From NCBI GenBank assembly GCA_049718765.1, contig JBNARI010000002.1, forward strand, positions 1 through 64,000: a DNA stretch of 64,000 bases, read 5' to 3'. Position 1 is the first letter of the stretch. The number at the start of each line of letters is the position of its first letter. Source of the DNA: JBNARI01 sp049718765 (GTDB lineage Bacteria; Bacillota; Sulfobacillia; DUMF01). This document shows positions 33,878-43,528 of this stretch, in pieces. A model generated the notes under the pieces. That model was not told the origin of the DNA, did not search any database, and was given only the letters and a program-made list of their open reading frames with translations. The position numbers were made by a program, and so were the translations under genes.

Positions 33878-35161
33878 TCAACGGATCAGCCTCACCTTGG
33901 GCGGCAGGCTGTAGCGGCCGATCTGGAGCAGCGTCACGCGGTCGATGGACGGGGTGACCGCAGGGTCCGGGCTGGAAAGAAGCGCACGGTAGCCCAGCGA
34001 CGGACCGGACGGCACTTCCTGCACCTCGGACGGCACCGCGTCCGTCCAGGTGAAACCCCCGTCCGTGCTGACCTGGAAGACCAGGCCGCACCCCGACGGC
34101 ACCTGGTACTCAGCCTCCAGGTACACCAGCTCCACCGGGACCTCGGACGCCACCACCACCGACCGGTACTCCGCAGAGGGCCGGTACCCTCCCCAGACCT
34201 CACCGGAGAGCGACCGCGCGGGGTCGAAACACCACCCCGAACCAGACCAGGCCAGATACCGCGCACCCCAGTCCGTCACAACGACGAAGTCCAGGTCGCC
34301 CCACAGCGACACGGCGCCACCGAAACAGGCTTCAGGAAGCACGACGTCAAGCGACGGCACCCTCACCACGCCCTCGGGCCCAAAGCCGTAGCACAGCACC
34401 CGGTCCCCGACCACCACCCCGTAGCCTATGCCGTGCTGCACCACACCCGAAGCGCCCTCAGCAGGCACACCGAAAGCAGGCACCTCCCGGAAGGTTGCGC
34501 CGTCAAAGCCGAAGCAGCGCACCCGCCCCGCGTCCAGCACGGCAAGAAGCCCGCGCGGGGCATACCACGAACCGGACACCGCCCCGGACAGCAGCAGCCT
34601 GAAAGCCCCCACCTCGCGCCACGAGGAGCCGTCAAAGCCCAGGTACCGGGCCCAGGTGGAGCCCACCACCCAGAAGTCCGCACCGAACGCGGGCTCCAGG
34701 GCCACTGCCCCTGCAAACCCGCTCAGGGACGCCACCTGCCGCAGCACGCCCTCCGGGTCCCGGCCCCACACCCGCACTTCCCCCGAAGAGGAAACAGCCG
34801 CCAGAAAGCGGCCGTCCGAAGAAAACGCCGCGGCGAATACACCGGGAAAGGACGCGTCCAGCCTTGAGTCGCGCACCAGCCGGGAGCCGTCAAACCCGTA
34901 CCCGCGCAGCCCGTCCGGAGCAGCCGCCACCAGGCTCATCTCCGAGGGGTGCAGCGCAACCCGGCCCCACTCCCGCGGCAGAACCACCAGGCCGGGCGGA
35001 ACAGTGTCCACCACGGCCGTCGTGCGCAAAGAATCGGTCTTCGAGAAGTCCAAATAGTCATCCTCCACCCATATCAGGGGCGGCAGCCCCTGCGCCCGCA
35101 CGAAGGAAGGGGCCGCCGCCAGGACCAGAGCCGCAAGCAGAAACGTGAGCGCCCGGCGCAC
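33878..35161 (-). CDS. Secreted beta-propeller-like protein
   Basis: A 427-residue protein with a signal peptide (LTFLLAALVLAAAPSFVRA). Residues about 55-330 are a series of similar 40-residue units ending in strands such as YGFDGSRL, YLGFDGSSWREV, CFGFDGATFREV and CYGFGPEGVVRV, a pattern of beta-propeller blades. The last 100 residues resemble an immunoglobulin-like domain (VFQVSTDGGFTWTDAVPS). GTG start after GGGGGGAGGG. It is part of a cassette of exported proteins on the same strand as the pilus genes. Confidence 0.65.
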   Translation of the reverse strand: MRRALTFLLAALVLAAAPSFVRAQGLPPLIWVEDDYLDFSKTDSLRTTAVVDTVPPGLVVLPREWGRVALHPSEMSLVAAAPDGLRGYGFDGSRLVRDSRLDASFPGVFAAAFSSDGRFLAAVSSSGEVRVWGRDPEGVLRQVASLSGFAGAVALEPAFGADFWVVGSTWARYLGFDGSSWREVGAFRLLLSGAVSGSWYAPRGLLAVLDAGRVRCFGFDGATFREVPAFGVPAEGASGVVQHGIGYGVVVGDRVLCYGFGPEGVVRVPSLDVVLPEACFGGAVSLWGDLDFVVVTDWGARYLAWSGSGWCFDPARSLSGEVWGGYRPSAEYRSVVVASEVPVELVYLEAEYQVPSGCGLVFQVSTDGGFTWTDAVPSEVQEVPSGPSLGYRALLSSPDPAVTPSIDRVTLLQIGRYSLPPKVRLIR

Positions 35162-35199
35162 AGCCCTCCCCCCTTCCTCGCAACTCTACTGGAGCTCCC

Positions 35200-38070
35200 T
35201 CAAGGCACGAATATGCCCAGCGTCCTCTGCACCGCGTTCCCGGCCTGGTCCTTCACAACCAGCAGGACAGTGCGGTAGCCCGAACCGCCGCCGAGCGTCA
35301 CGGGGATCTGCGCCGCATACGAGCGCCACGTGGCGCCGCCGTCCACGCTCACCTGCAGGTCCTCCCGCCGCGTGAAGTTGTCCCGAGCGTCCAGCACCAG
35401 CGTGGCCCGGCCACCCGGAGCAACAGTCGCGCCGCCAAGCCAGCCCGCCTGCACGTCGGGAGGAGTCCTGTCCAAGACGAAGTGCACCACGTACACGCTC
35501 CCGTCCGGAAGCCTCGCGTACACCGTCTTGTGACCCTCCCAGTCGGGCAGGGTGAAGGTCTTCTGCGGCAGTACGGGCTCGGCAGCAAGCCACTTCATCC
35601 CGTCCAGGCTGTACTGCACGTAAGAGGCACCCGGCGCGTTGAGGCGCAGCCCCACCTGCGCCCCCGTCACGAACCGCACCTGGTACGCCTGCCCGGTGAA
35701 GTACGCCGCCCCGCCGTAACCGGAGTCGGACCAGAACACTCCCGGCGCGGACTGCACCCCGCCGCCGGACGTCTTCAGCGCGATCCGCGCGTACGCCGTC
35801 CCGATGTTTCCGGACTGGTCCTTCACCTGAACGTACACCGTCTTGGTCCCGTCACCGGAAGGCAGAGCCCAGCTCCTGTAAGGCTGATACGGCCCCCAGT
35901 CCGTCCAGCTGGAAAAATCGTTCGAGAACCGAGCCTGGAGACCCGTGGCAGGAGTCAGGTCGTCCTGCGCCTTCACCTCGAGTTGCACCTGCGGGCTCGA
36001 CGTGGCGTCGGCCCCGCCGTTGATCACCAGGCTCACCTGCGGGGCCTGGGCGTCAACCAGGTAGTAGAAGATCTCGTCGGAGAACGTCGCGCTCACGTTC
36101 CCCGCCGCGTCCTTCACCTGGCCGTACACCGTCTTCTTGCCGAACGTCGAGGTGTCAAGCTTCCACTGGTACGTCTCCTGGTAGGGCACCCAGTCCTGCC
36201 AGTTCGTACCGTCGTTCGAGAACCGCATCCAGGCCACGCCAGATGCGTCATCCGACGGGTCGGAAGTGTGGTTTGGCTGCGCGGGGTCGGAAGCGGTGAT
36301 CCTCAGCGTCACCGACGCCCCGCCCGCCACCATCTGGTCCTCGTTTACCACCACACTGCCCGCCGGGGCCTGGGTGTCCGTGCGGTTCGGCAGCGTGGGC
36401 TGGTAGAGGTTCGCATCCCGGCTGCTCTCACCCGAAGCGTTGTACGCAGTCACCCGGAACCAGTAGTTGTTGGCCGAGTCGTAAGCAGTGCCCACTGTCT
36501 TCCGGTACAGCTTGTTCGGCGTGTCCCGCAGATCCAAACCGGACTTGTCGTGCCGGAAGAGGTCCGAAGACACCGCGTTGTCGGAGTAGGAGTCGAGCAC
36601 CGACTCCGGCGGGTAGATCTTTTCCTCGCGCGAGTCCCAGTAAGTCCGGCTGCCAACGTCAAACGCCCGGTAGGCGTTGCCGTCGAACACGTAGACCTTG
36701 TACCCGGTCGCACCCTGCACCGGCTGCCAGGTCAGCTTCACCCAGCCCCTGCCGGCGGAGTTCGACCAGTCGAGCGCACTGCACTCGCCAGAAAGCGTAG
36801 TGACGTCCGGCGGGGCCGTGTACCGCTCGCCCAGGTAGGTCCAGGCAGTCTCCACGCCAGCCGCGTTCTTCGCCTTCACGTAGACCCGGTACGGCGTGCC
36901 CGGGGACAACCCGGAGAAGGTGTAGCTGAGGGCGGTCGTCCATCCCGACGACGCGAGCACGGAGCCGCCCTGGTTCCGCAGCTCCGCAAAGTACTGCACG
37001 CCCGACGGGTTCCCGTTGGCCGTCCAGGAAGCCGTCAGTGAAGTCTGTGTCGCAGAGAGCGACCCGGCCCCGGGAGCGTAGGCCAGAGGAGTGGCGAACA
37101 CCTCATCGGATTGCCACTCGTTGCCGCCCTCAGAAAGCACCGCAGAAAGCGCCACGCCGTACCTGACCAGCGGGCTCAAGCCCGAGATGGTGTAGGACAG
37201 CGCCGTGGTGGTCGCGCTCTGCCAGGACCCGCCTTCGGGACGCCACCACACCCGGTAGGTCAGGCCGTCCCTGACCTTCGGCCAGGAAACCGTGATGCTG
37301 CCGGCACCGGGCGTCGCCGACGAGATGCCGGGGGCCGTCCAGTACGAGGTCTCCGGCGAGAAGTTCGACCACATGCCGTCGTAGTACGCGCGCACCCGGT
37401 ACAGGTAGTATTTGCCCGAAGCCTGGTCGGTTGTGGTGAATTCCGTGGCAGTACCACTGTAAATGGCTTTGTCTTCGGCCACGCTGCCGTCGGGGTTTAC
37501 GGTTTTCCGCCAGAGCTCGTACTGTGTCCCCGAAGGGTTGCTGTTGGCAGACCAGCTCACCCGCACGTTCCACTGCGACGGAGAACCGCCGCCGAGTACC
37601 GGCTTGCCCGGATCAAAAGGGGGTCTACGCAACAGCACCTCGGGCACATCCGCCCAGGCAGTGCCACCCGCGTGGCTGTGGCCGCTAGAGATCGCAACCT
37701 TCAGCGCGATGACATCATAACCGGAAGCCGCAAAGTCAACCCAGAAGTCCCCGTTCAGGTAGTTCCAGCTACCCCAGTAGCTCCAGGACGACGTGCCGCG
37801 CCGCATGTAGTAGAGATAGCCGTAATCATACGTGTACGAGTACCCCGCGTAGTGCGGCCGCCCTTGCATCTTGAAATGCGCTTTCAAGATTTGCCAGCCG
37901 TTGGGGCTGTACCACGTCTTCTCAACCCAGGTGTAGTCTGCACTGGTCGACGCGTACAGCGCACCGCCCGTACTCGTCACCGCATCCACCGCACGGACGG
38001 GCCTGACGGGCACGAGCGCCAGAAGCAGCACAGCAATTGCCAGGGACGTCACGACTCGTCTGTACCACAC
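35200..38070 (-). CDS. Large secreted fibronectin type III-repeat protein
   Basis: A 956-residue exported protein. The signal peptide is residues about 8-27 (LAIAVLLLALVPVRPVRA). Then comes a beta-rich domain, at least four fibronectin III-like units (FDPGKPVLGGG; WTAPGISSATPGAGSITVSW; PYRVYVKAKNAAGVETAW; VKLTWQPVQGATGYKVYVF) and, in the C-terminal half, Ig-like repeats with the recurring WMRFSNDGTNWQDW, FSNDFSSWTDWGPYQ and VQYSLDGMKWL. The repeats of the last type suggest adhesion or carbohydrate contact. No enzyme domain or SLH/sortase anchor is seen. ATG start with GAAGGGGTGG. Confidence 0.8.
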   Translation of the reverse strand: MWYRRVVTSLAIAVLLLALVPVRPVRAVDAVTSTGGALYASTSADYTWVEKTWYSPNGWQILKAHFKMQGRPHYAGYSYTYDYGYLYYMRRGTSSWSYWGSWNYLNGDFWVDFAASGYDVIALKVAISSGHSHAGGTAWADVPEVLLRRPPFDPGKPVLGGGSPSQWNVRVSWSANSNPSGTQYELWRKTVNPDGSVAEDKAIYSGTATEFTTTDQASGKYYLYRVRAYYDGMWSNFSPETSYWTAPGISSATPGAGSITVSWPKVRDGLTYRVWWRPEGGSWQSATTTALSYTISGLSPLVRYGVALSAVLSEGGNEWQSDEVFATPLAYAPGAGSLSATQTSLTASWTANGNPSGVQYFAELRNQGGSVLASSGWTTALSYTFSGLSPGTPYRVYVKAKNAAGVETAWTYLGERYTAPPDVTTLSGECSALDWSNSAGRGWVKLTWQPVQGATGYKVYVFDGNAYRAFDVGSRTYWDSREEKIYPPESVLDSYSDNAVSSDLFRHDKSGLDLRDTPNKLYRKTVGTAYDSANNYWFRVTAYNASGESSRDANLYQPTLPNRTDTQAPAGSVVVNEDQMVAGGASVTLRITASDPAQPNHTSDPSDDASGVAWMRFSNDGTNWQDWVPYQETYQWKLDTSTFGKKTVYGQVKDAAGNVSATFSDEIFYYLVDAQAPQVSLVINGGADATSSPQVQLEVKAQDDLTPATGLQARFSNDFSSWTDWGPYQPYRSWALPSGDGTKTVYVQVKDQSGNIGTAYARIALKTSGGGVQSAPGVFWSDSGYGGAAYFTGQAYQVRFVTGAQVGLRLNAPGASYVQYSLDGMKWLAAEPVLPQKTFTLPDWEGHKTVYARLPDGSVYVVHFVLDRTPPDVQAGWLGGATVAPGGRATLVLDARDNFTRREDLQVSVDGGATWRSYAAQIPVTLGGGSGYRTVLLVVKDQAGNAVQRTLGIFVP

Positions 38071-38117
38071 ATTGGATCACCACCCCTTCGCTAGCAGAAT
38101 AGACAGATAGACAGACT

Positions 38118-38148
38118 GGGCGGGGCCGGACGTCAACCCGCCCCGCCC
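38118..38148 (-). terminator. GC-rich hairpin after the 38162 gene
   Basis: GGGCGGGG (38118-38125) pairs with CCCCGCCC (38141-38148). No U tract follows on the minus strand. A short TAGACAGA tandem lies beyond. A terminator or processing hairpin is possible. Confidence 0.35.
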
Positions 38149-38161
38149 CTGCTGCCGGCGA

Positions 38162-39382
38162 TCAGCGACCCTGGTACTGCGGCGGAGTCCACCAGTCGGG
38201 CTCCTCGTCCGCAGCAGGAGGCACCGGCGTGGTATCCCCGCCGCCCTGCGCCTGCACCGTCAGCACCGTGGACACCGTGAACCGCCGGTCGGCGTACCCG
38301 GCCTGGCCTATGACCGCCTCGAACACAAGCGGGTACACGCCCGGCCGCACGTTCACCGGCACCTGCAGCACACCGCGCAGCTTCCCGTCAGCGCCGGGCA
38401 CGAGCACCGCAGAGCCGCCCCAGCCCGCAAAAGCGTTCACCTGCCGGCAGGTCCCCGTCACAGCAGCCACCAGCGGCACCATCGTCCCCACCTTCGCCAC
38501 CGGAAGCTCGGGGTACGCCATCAGCGCCCTGACGTCAGGAGGCACGTACGAGCTGCCACCGCCGGACGAGGACTGCTGAGGCTGCGGCTGAGAAGATGGC
38601 ATGGACGGCAGCACCACCGTCAGCGAGCCGCCCACCTCCTCCCAGCCCGCCGGCGGGTTCGGGTTGTACGAACCATACCCTACCAGGTACTGGTTCGGCC
38701 CCACCGTCGTCCCGGGCGTCCAGCTGGTCTGCACGGTGGCCGGCGTGTTGATGTCCGTCAGGACCCAGCCGTCCTTCACCTGGAACCCGGCCTGCGCGAG
38801 CAGCTGGCCGATCTGCGACTCCGCCGGGACCGCACCGTACCCGGGAGAACGCGGGTCATCCGGACCGTACGCACGCTCCTGCACGTACACGTTCATGCCG
38901 CCCACAACCGTTGTGCCGTCCGGAAGCACCACGCTTATCTCCTGCACGCCCGAGTACACCGTGTTCTCAAGACCGGCAATGCTGGAGTAGGGATTGGTGG
39001 TGCCCGCACCCTGATAGGCCGACACGGACGAGCCGCCGGAAGAGCCGCCGGACAGGCTGCTCGGCTTGGTGACGCCGCCCAAACCCAGGGTCGTGGCCGG
39101 GTGGCTGTCCAGCCAGTCCTCGGTCACCTGCTGGCCCACCTGGGTGGGGCTGCTTGCGTACTGGTTCTGGTTGTACGTCCCGTCCCACGCAAGGCGCTCG
39201 CCGACCTGCTGCCCGGAACCGGAGTACACCAGGTTCCCCGAAGAGTCGAACACCTTAATGTTGTCCCCACCCGCCCAGGTCACAGTGTGACCGTCCGCAG
39301 TCGTGTAGTCGGCAAGCGCGGGCTGCACCTGCGCCAGGACCAGGCAGAGAGCCAGAGCAAGCGCCAGAGCGCACCTCTTCAC
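38162..39382 (-). CDS. Secreted protein of unknown function
   Basis: A 406-residue exported protein. The GTG at 39382 follows AAAGGAGG. The signal peptide is CALALALALCLVLAQVQPALA. The mature part starts DYTTADGHTVTWAGG with several Gln/Thr-rich segments, a Ser/Gly-rich linker (SLSGGSSGGSSVSAY), a PASTA-like pair of units (QIGQLLAQAGFQVKDGW), and a C-terminal beta domain followed by a Pro-rich tail. No anchor motif. It lies with other exported proteins near the pilus genes. The PASTA resemblance is weak. Confidence 0.6.
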   Translation of the reverse strand: MKRCALALALALCLVLAQVQPALADYTTADGHTVTWAGGDNIKVFDSSGNLVYSGSGQQVGERLAWDGTYNQNQYASSPTQVGQQVTEDWLDSHPATTLGLGGVTKPSSLSGGSSGGSSVSAYQGAGTTNPYSSIAGLENTVYSGVQEISVVLPDGTTVVGGMNVYVQERAYGPDDPRSPGYGAVPAESQIGQLLAQAGFQVKDGWVLTDINTPATVQTSWTPGTTVGPNQYLVGYGSYNPNPPAGWEEVGGSLTVVLPSMPSSQPQPQQSSSGGGSSYVPPDVRALMAYPELPVAKVGTMVPLVAAVTGTCRQVNAFAGWGGSAVLVPGADGKLRGVLQVPVNVRPGVYPLVFEAVIGQAGYADRRFTVSTVLTVQAQGGGDTTPVPPAADEEPDWWTPPQYQGR

Positions 39383-39466
39383 AGACTTCACCTCCTTTCC
39401 ACGAGCAAACTGCAAAGCCGGCACACGTCTCACACCAGCTTCACCTCCTTCCCAAAATAACGGGAC

Positions 39467-39500
39467 AAAAAAGAAAAGGGCCGCCCGCCGAAGGCGGCCC
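39467..39500 (-). terminator. Intrinsic terminator downstream of an SLH gene
   Basis: GGGCCGCC (39478-39485) pairs with GGCGGCCC (39493-39500). On the minus strand the stem is followed by TTTTCTTTTTT (39467-39477). It directly follows the stop of the SLH gene at 39514. Confidence 0.85.
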
Positions 39501-39513
39501 GTCCGAAAACACG

Positions 39514-40734
39514 CTACTCCTTGTGCAGGTTGAACCCCTTCGCCAGCACGCGGCCCTCTACCAGGTCGCACAACTTCCACCTGCCGCCGTCAAGCCGCAG
39601 GCAGAAGACAGTCTCATACCGCACCTGGCCGTGAGGAGCACCGTCGTACGTGTGAGGCTCGTGCACCCACACCACCTTCACCATGGCCCACCGGTCGCAA
39701 AGCCAGACGGGCTCGACCGACTCAACCCAGTTGGTGCCGTACCAGAACCTGGGGTCGTCGATCCGGAGGTTGATGAAGCCGCTGACTATACCCTCGCCTC
39801 CGCCAAGGAAGTTGCCGAGGCCCCGCCCAACCTGCTTGTTCATCTCGGGGTAAACGTACCAATCCAGGTTCGGAGCCGTGTACCACTGGCCCAGCTCCCG
39901 CCTGAACGTCGCAGGGGCGTCCTCCGGAAAGCCCCTGTACTTCTTCAGGAACGCAGTCATCGCGTCGAACGCTTCCTGGACAGCCGGCTTCAGGTCCTCG
40001 ACCTTCGGCGGGTTCTTGTCCAGCTTCCTCACCAGCCGCATCATCATCGCCGCAGCCTCGGCGCGGCTCGCCTTCTCGTCCGGCTTGAACGTCGAGTCCG
40101 GGTACCCCCGCACGATCCCAAGCCCCGCAGCCACGCTGATCTCCCGGAAGTACCGGTAGTCCGGAGACACGTCCAGGAACGCAGCCTGCGTGCCGGGGTC
40201 CTTCACGCCCTCCGCCAGCGCCGCACGCCCAACCCACGCCGCAATCTCAGCCCGCGTGATGGGAGCACCCGGCACCAGCTCCCCGCCGTACTCCGACGGC
40301 ACCACGACCCGCCGAAAGACCAGAGCACCCACGTAGGGCGCGAACCAGTCCTCCGCCCTCACGTCAGAAAACCCCTCAACAGGCCCACTCCAGCCCTCGT
40401 GCCTCAGCACCCGCGCAAGAGCAGTGGCGAACTCCGCCCGCGTGATCTCGCCGCTCGGGCGGAACTCGGGACCCGTGGGCCGCGTCCACTGCCTGCCCAG
40501 CCACTCGAAACTGTGCGTCCCCGTGGGATACCCCAGGAACACCTCGAACGAAATGGCGTCGTTTATGTCCTGCGCAGCCCAGCGGTACGCACCGCCCTCC
40601 TTCTGCCACAGGTCACAGTCGACCATCGCTTCCGGGTTGAACGCGAGCGCAGAACCCGGAAGCACCCCCAAAACAACCAGCACCGCCGCGCACAGCACGG
40701 CAACTCTCTTGGCCAACTTCACCAAGACCAACAC
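39514..40734 (-). CDS. SLH-domain cell-surface protein
   Basis: A 406-residue exported protein. Signal peptide: VAVLCAAVLVVLGVLPGSALA. SLH repeats at residues about 55-215: FRPSGEITRAEFATALARVL, then LVPGAPITRAEIAAWVGRAAL, then GIVRGYPDSTFKPDEKASRAEAAAMMMRL. These bind secondary cell-wall polysaccharide. The C-terminal domain (WYTAPNLDWYVYPEMNKQ; WVHEPHTYDGAPHG) is a beta-rich domain of unknown role. The GTG at 40734 or the one at 40722 may start it. It ends in an intrinsic terminator. Confidence 0.8.
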   Translation of the reverse strand: MLVLVKLAKRVAVLCAAVLVVLGVLPGSALAFNPEAMVDCDLWQKEGGAYRWAAQDINDAISFEVFLGYPTGTHSFEWLGRQWTRPTGPEFRPSGEITRAEFATALARVLRHEGWSGPVEGFSDVRAEDWFAPYVGALVFRRVVVPSEYGGELVPGAPITRAEIAAWVGRAALAEGVKDPGTQAAFLDVSPDYRYFREISVAAGLGIVRGYPDSTFKPDEKASRAEAAAMMMRLVRKLDKNPPKVEDLKPAVQEAFDAMTAFLKKYRGFPEDAPATFRRELGQWYTAPNLDWYVYPEMNKQVGRGLGNFLGGGEGIVSGFINLRIDDPRFWYGTNWVESVEPVWLCDRWAMVKVVWVHEPHTYDGAPHGQVRYETVFCLRLDGGRWKLCDLVEGRVLAKGFNLHKE

Positions 40735-41652
40735 CCCCTGTCCAGAGTTTTCTCAGGCGTTACCGCTAGAGATCCAACACAACACCCGTTGCAGTCCTGC
40801 GCCTCACGCCACCAACCGTGACGGCACCTCCGGCCAGCAGCACCAGACTGCAGCCCCCATGAACGCCGCTTCGCTGAGACGCCACGGCGTGTTGCACTTG
40901 CACCACCCATCAGCCACTTGGTGTGGCAGTCCGGCACCTGCCGCCATCGCGGATTCCGGCCACCACCCGTGGGCGCTTCGCTCCCGTCAGCAACAGAGCG
41001 TGGCAGTCCAATGCATGTCGCCATGCCGCAGCACCACCGCCAGCGGCAGCAGCACCACCTGGCAGCACCGTGCCGCTCCGCCAGCCTGGACAGCAGCCAC
41101 GCCTAGCAGGCAGCCGCCCACGGTGCCATCAGGACCTCGCCCCAAACGCGCCGCAGCTTCCGCAGCCAGTACACCTCCCTGACAACCTCCAACTGCCCCG
41201 ATCGCTTCCGACACAAGCCGCCCTGTAGTGCCTGTCTCCCCGCCCCGGAAAACAACCTTTGCAGCCCCGTCAATAAGCGCGAAAAATATAACGTCCGCCC
41301 CATCGGTGGCAGCCCAAAGGTCCAACGGGTTGTGGACACTCCAAGCACTGCAACCCGCATTTTCCTTCCCATCAGCCTCGTCCCGGCCGTGACCGACACA
41401 GCCTCGGCTCACAGGCCCGGTCACCCCCTTTTTTACACATAAGTGGTCCGGTTGGCATGCGGATCGTGCCTGCACGCCAAAAGCGTCGTTCGCCTCTTGC
41501 TGAGGCTAGAGCAGGGACACCATCACTGCTCCCGCAGCGTACCACCGCAGGCAGTGACTCCCCGCCCAGGTCGGCAGAACGCTCGCAAAGCAGCCCAAAT
41601 GAGTCTGGTACCCGGTTCTTCCCTCAGGTAAGAGCCTGGCAAGCTGACATCG
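40735..41652. other. Gap of about 900 bp with degenerate direct repeats and a possible broken ORF
   Basis: No gene is convincing. A protein-like block on the minus strand (about 41190-41365: NPLDLWAATDGADVIFFALI) follows, in another frame, a start-like MRVAVLGV near 41360, which suggests a frameshifted small gene. Three related segments (GTTGCAGTCC at 40788, GTGGCAGTCC at 40923 and 41000, each followed ten bases later by GCCA) lie to the left. It could be a cis-acting region, such as an origin or partition site. Confidence 0.35.
40788..41024. repeat. Three degenerate repeats GTKGCAGTCC-N10-GCCAY
   Basis: The three units start at 40788, 40923 and 41000. Spacings are 135 and 77 bp. The 10-base spacer differs in each. 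The first differs by T for G. Their number is too low and their spacing too uneven for certainty. Confidence 0.35.
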
Positions 41653-42999
41653 TTAGAACGGATCTACTTCGAACTGCTCGCTCTCAGATGCCGACCGCGC
41701 CGCAACCGTCACCTCCGCAGCCACCGACGTCCCCGTGTGCTCGAACACGCCGTGATACACAAGATGCGCCTTTGCTACGCAGCCCCGCACCGGGTCGTAC
41801 TCCGCCGTAACCGCGAAGTCACCCCAGGCGTGCCGCCCATCGCTGTACCTGGCCTCCCAGGAGCACGACACTTCCTTGCACAGACACCACCCGCCTTCCC
41901 GCACACACCAGTACGGCCCTTTCTGGCTGCCCTTTTCTTCGCCCTCAATCTTGAGACCAATCAGCGGGAAACCCTGTACAGAGTGCTGGTTTATCGGGCG
42001 CTCATAAGGATCTCCCAAAAGCCTGCCTCGCAGAGGCAGCGCGCACAGCAGCGCCAGGATCCCCGCGCGGTCGGGGCTGAACTCTATCGCGTACTCCTCT
42101 GCCCGCCCAGAATACTCACCAGGCCACTGGTACCAGATTCCATCCATGTCCCGGTACTCAACGTCCCCACACTTCATCCTCAGCAGGGGCGAGCCGCAGT
42201 AAAACCCCAGTTTCTGCTCAATCGCCTCCCGCTTCAATCCCCCGTCCTTCGCACGGGTCTCCATTGTGCCGCTGACGTCGTACCACACCTTCAGAAATTT
42301 GCCGACCCGCTCCACGCTGGCCGCCGGCTTCGTGTTCTGCACCTTGAGCGCCCTCAGCACCATCGCGACCGCTTCGGCGCGCGTCAGAGCCCGGTTGCAC
42401 CGCACGGTGCCGTCCCCATAGCCCTTCAAGACCCCGAGCTGCGAACACAGCGCCACTTCGTCTTGCCAGGTGTCTCTCACCGTGCCCATGTCCCGGAACG
42501 GCGCGGCCGCCGGCCCGGACACGCCCAGCGCCCGCACGGTGTATGCTGCAGCTTCGTCCCGCGTGATGAAGCCGTCCGGGTAGTACCGCGGCCCGGCCTC
42601 GCCCGCCACAAAATCGTCCGTGCGTGGTCCCGGGTCGGACACATACTCGGAAGGCCTCACCACTTTGGCCTCCAGAGCAGCGTCCAGGTACCGGGCACAC
42701 CAGTGCTGCGCCACGTCGGCAAACGGCCACAGCGAGCGCCCGTACGGCTCAAAACCGAACGCCGCAACAACCATCTTCAAGAACTCCGCCCGCGTCACCT
42801 TGGCGTCCGGCCACATTTTCCCGTCCGGGTAGCCCTCTACAAACCCCAACGCCGAGGCTTCTTCTATCTCGGCCTCGCACCAGTGCCCCGCCACATCGGG
42901 AAAACGCCGCGCCCCGGCAGCCCCAGGCGCACGGCACGAGACAGAGACGAGCACCGCAACCAAAAGCAACACCGCAGACTTTTTATGCCTCAGCCCCAA
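41653..42999 (-). CDS. SLH-domain cell-surface protein
   Basis: A 448-residue exported protein with a signal peptide (SAVLLLVAVLVSVSC, possibly a lipobox). Three SLH repeats at residues about 33-215 include LGFVEGYPDGKMWPDAKVTR and LGVLKGYGDGTVRCNRALTR. The C-terminal 230 residues form a separate domain with several Cys (CVREGGWCLCKEVSCSWEARY). TTG start with AAGGAGGG. Similar in plan to the SLH proteins at 39514 and 25002. Likely a surface protein attached to cell-wall polymer. Confidence 0.8.
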   Translation of the reverse strand: MGLRHKKSAVLLLVAVLVSVSCRAPGAAGARRFPDVAGHWCEAEIEEASALGFVEGYPDGKMWPDAKVTRAEFLKMVVAAFGFEPYGRSLWPFADVAQHWCARYLDAALEAKVVRPSEYVSDPGPRTDDFVAGEAGPRYYPDGFITRDEAAAYTVRALGVSGPAAAPFRDMGTVRDTWQDEVALCSQLGVLKGYGDGTVRCNRALTRAEAVAMVLRALKVQNTKPAASVERVGKFLKVWYDVSGTMETRAKDGGLKREAIEQKLGFYCGSPLLRMKCGDVEYRDMDGIWYQWPGEYSGRAEEYAIEFSPDRAGILALLCALPLRGRLLGDPYERPINQHSVQGFPLIGLKIEGEEKGSQKGPYWCVREGGWCLCKEVSCSWEARYSDGRHAWGDFAVTAEYDPVRGCVAKAHLVYHGVFEHTGTSVAAEVTVAARSASESEQFEVDPF

Positions 43000-43022
43000 G
43001 GCTCCACCCTCCTTGCACCAGC

Positions 43023-43478
43023 TTATCTGATCTCCGCAACCGCAGTGGCCTCCCTTCTTACCTCCAGCCTCTGCCTGCCCACAAGCCCCGCGAAGTACGC
43101 AGGGATCTGCACTCTAGCAATGACTTCCACGGTACGCAGCCCGGGGTTGGCCTCTATGTGCTCCTCTACCAGCTGCGCCCCGGGTATCTTCTGCACGTTC
43201 GCCACAAGACACTCGTACGCTGCCTGCTCCGCAGTGGCCTTGTCCATCTCCAGGTACCTTCTGTACACGCGCCCAAATGCGTCGTGCAGCACCACCTCCC
43301 GCGCCGTCAACGCACCGGCAAGGCTTGCAGCGTCCACCGCGGTCTGCAGTTGCACACGCGCAAGCTGCTGTCTGCCTGCGTCCAGCGCAAAGCCCAAGAA
43401 AGCCACCGCCACCGGCAGCAGCACCGCAAGAAATATCACCACCTGCCCGCTCTCGGAGCGCCAGCGCGCTGAGAACAA
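43023..43478 (-). CDS. TadG/TadE-like pseudopilin
   Basis: A 151-residue protein. The N-terminal motif SESGQVVIFLAVLLPVAVAFLGFALDAGR is the processed-type helix of TadG (Flp pilus-assembly) proteins. Then follows a helical region (VQLQTAVDAASLAGALTARE), characteristic of TadG, and a beta-rich tail. The TTG at 43478 follows AGGGAGGGGG. The frame is open to 43826 without family-like sequence. The protein is probably a minor pilin of the element's Tad system, located 8.5 kb from the other pilin genes. Confidence 0.75.
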   Translation of the reverse strand: MFSARWRSESGQVVIFLAVLLPVAVAFLGFALDAGRQQLARVQLQTAVDAASLAGALTAREVVLHDAFGRVYRRYLEMDKATAEQAAYECLVANVQKIPGAQLVEEHIEANPGLRTVEVIARVQIPAYFAGLVGRQRLEVRREATAVAEIR

Positions 43479-43528
43479 ATGTTCATCCCCCCTCCCTAAA
43501 CGGCTCTCCCGAAACCGCCGGCTAGCGG

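Noticed and set aside
35482..38094. Long plus-strand ORFs opposite the fibronectin-III protein
   Set aside because: Antisense to a gene with signal peptide and repeats; the Arg/His/Pro-rich composition is typical of shadow frames in GC-rich DNA.
41103..41475. Minus-strand ORFs in the 900-bp gap as intact genes
   Set aside because: The protein-like block and the start-like segment are in different frames, and no ribosome site decides one. Kept only as a possible broken gene.
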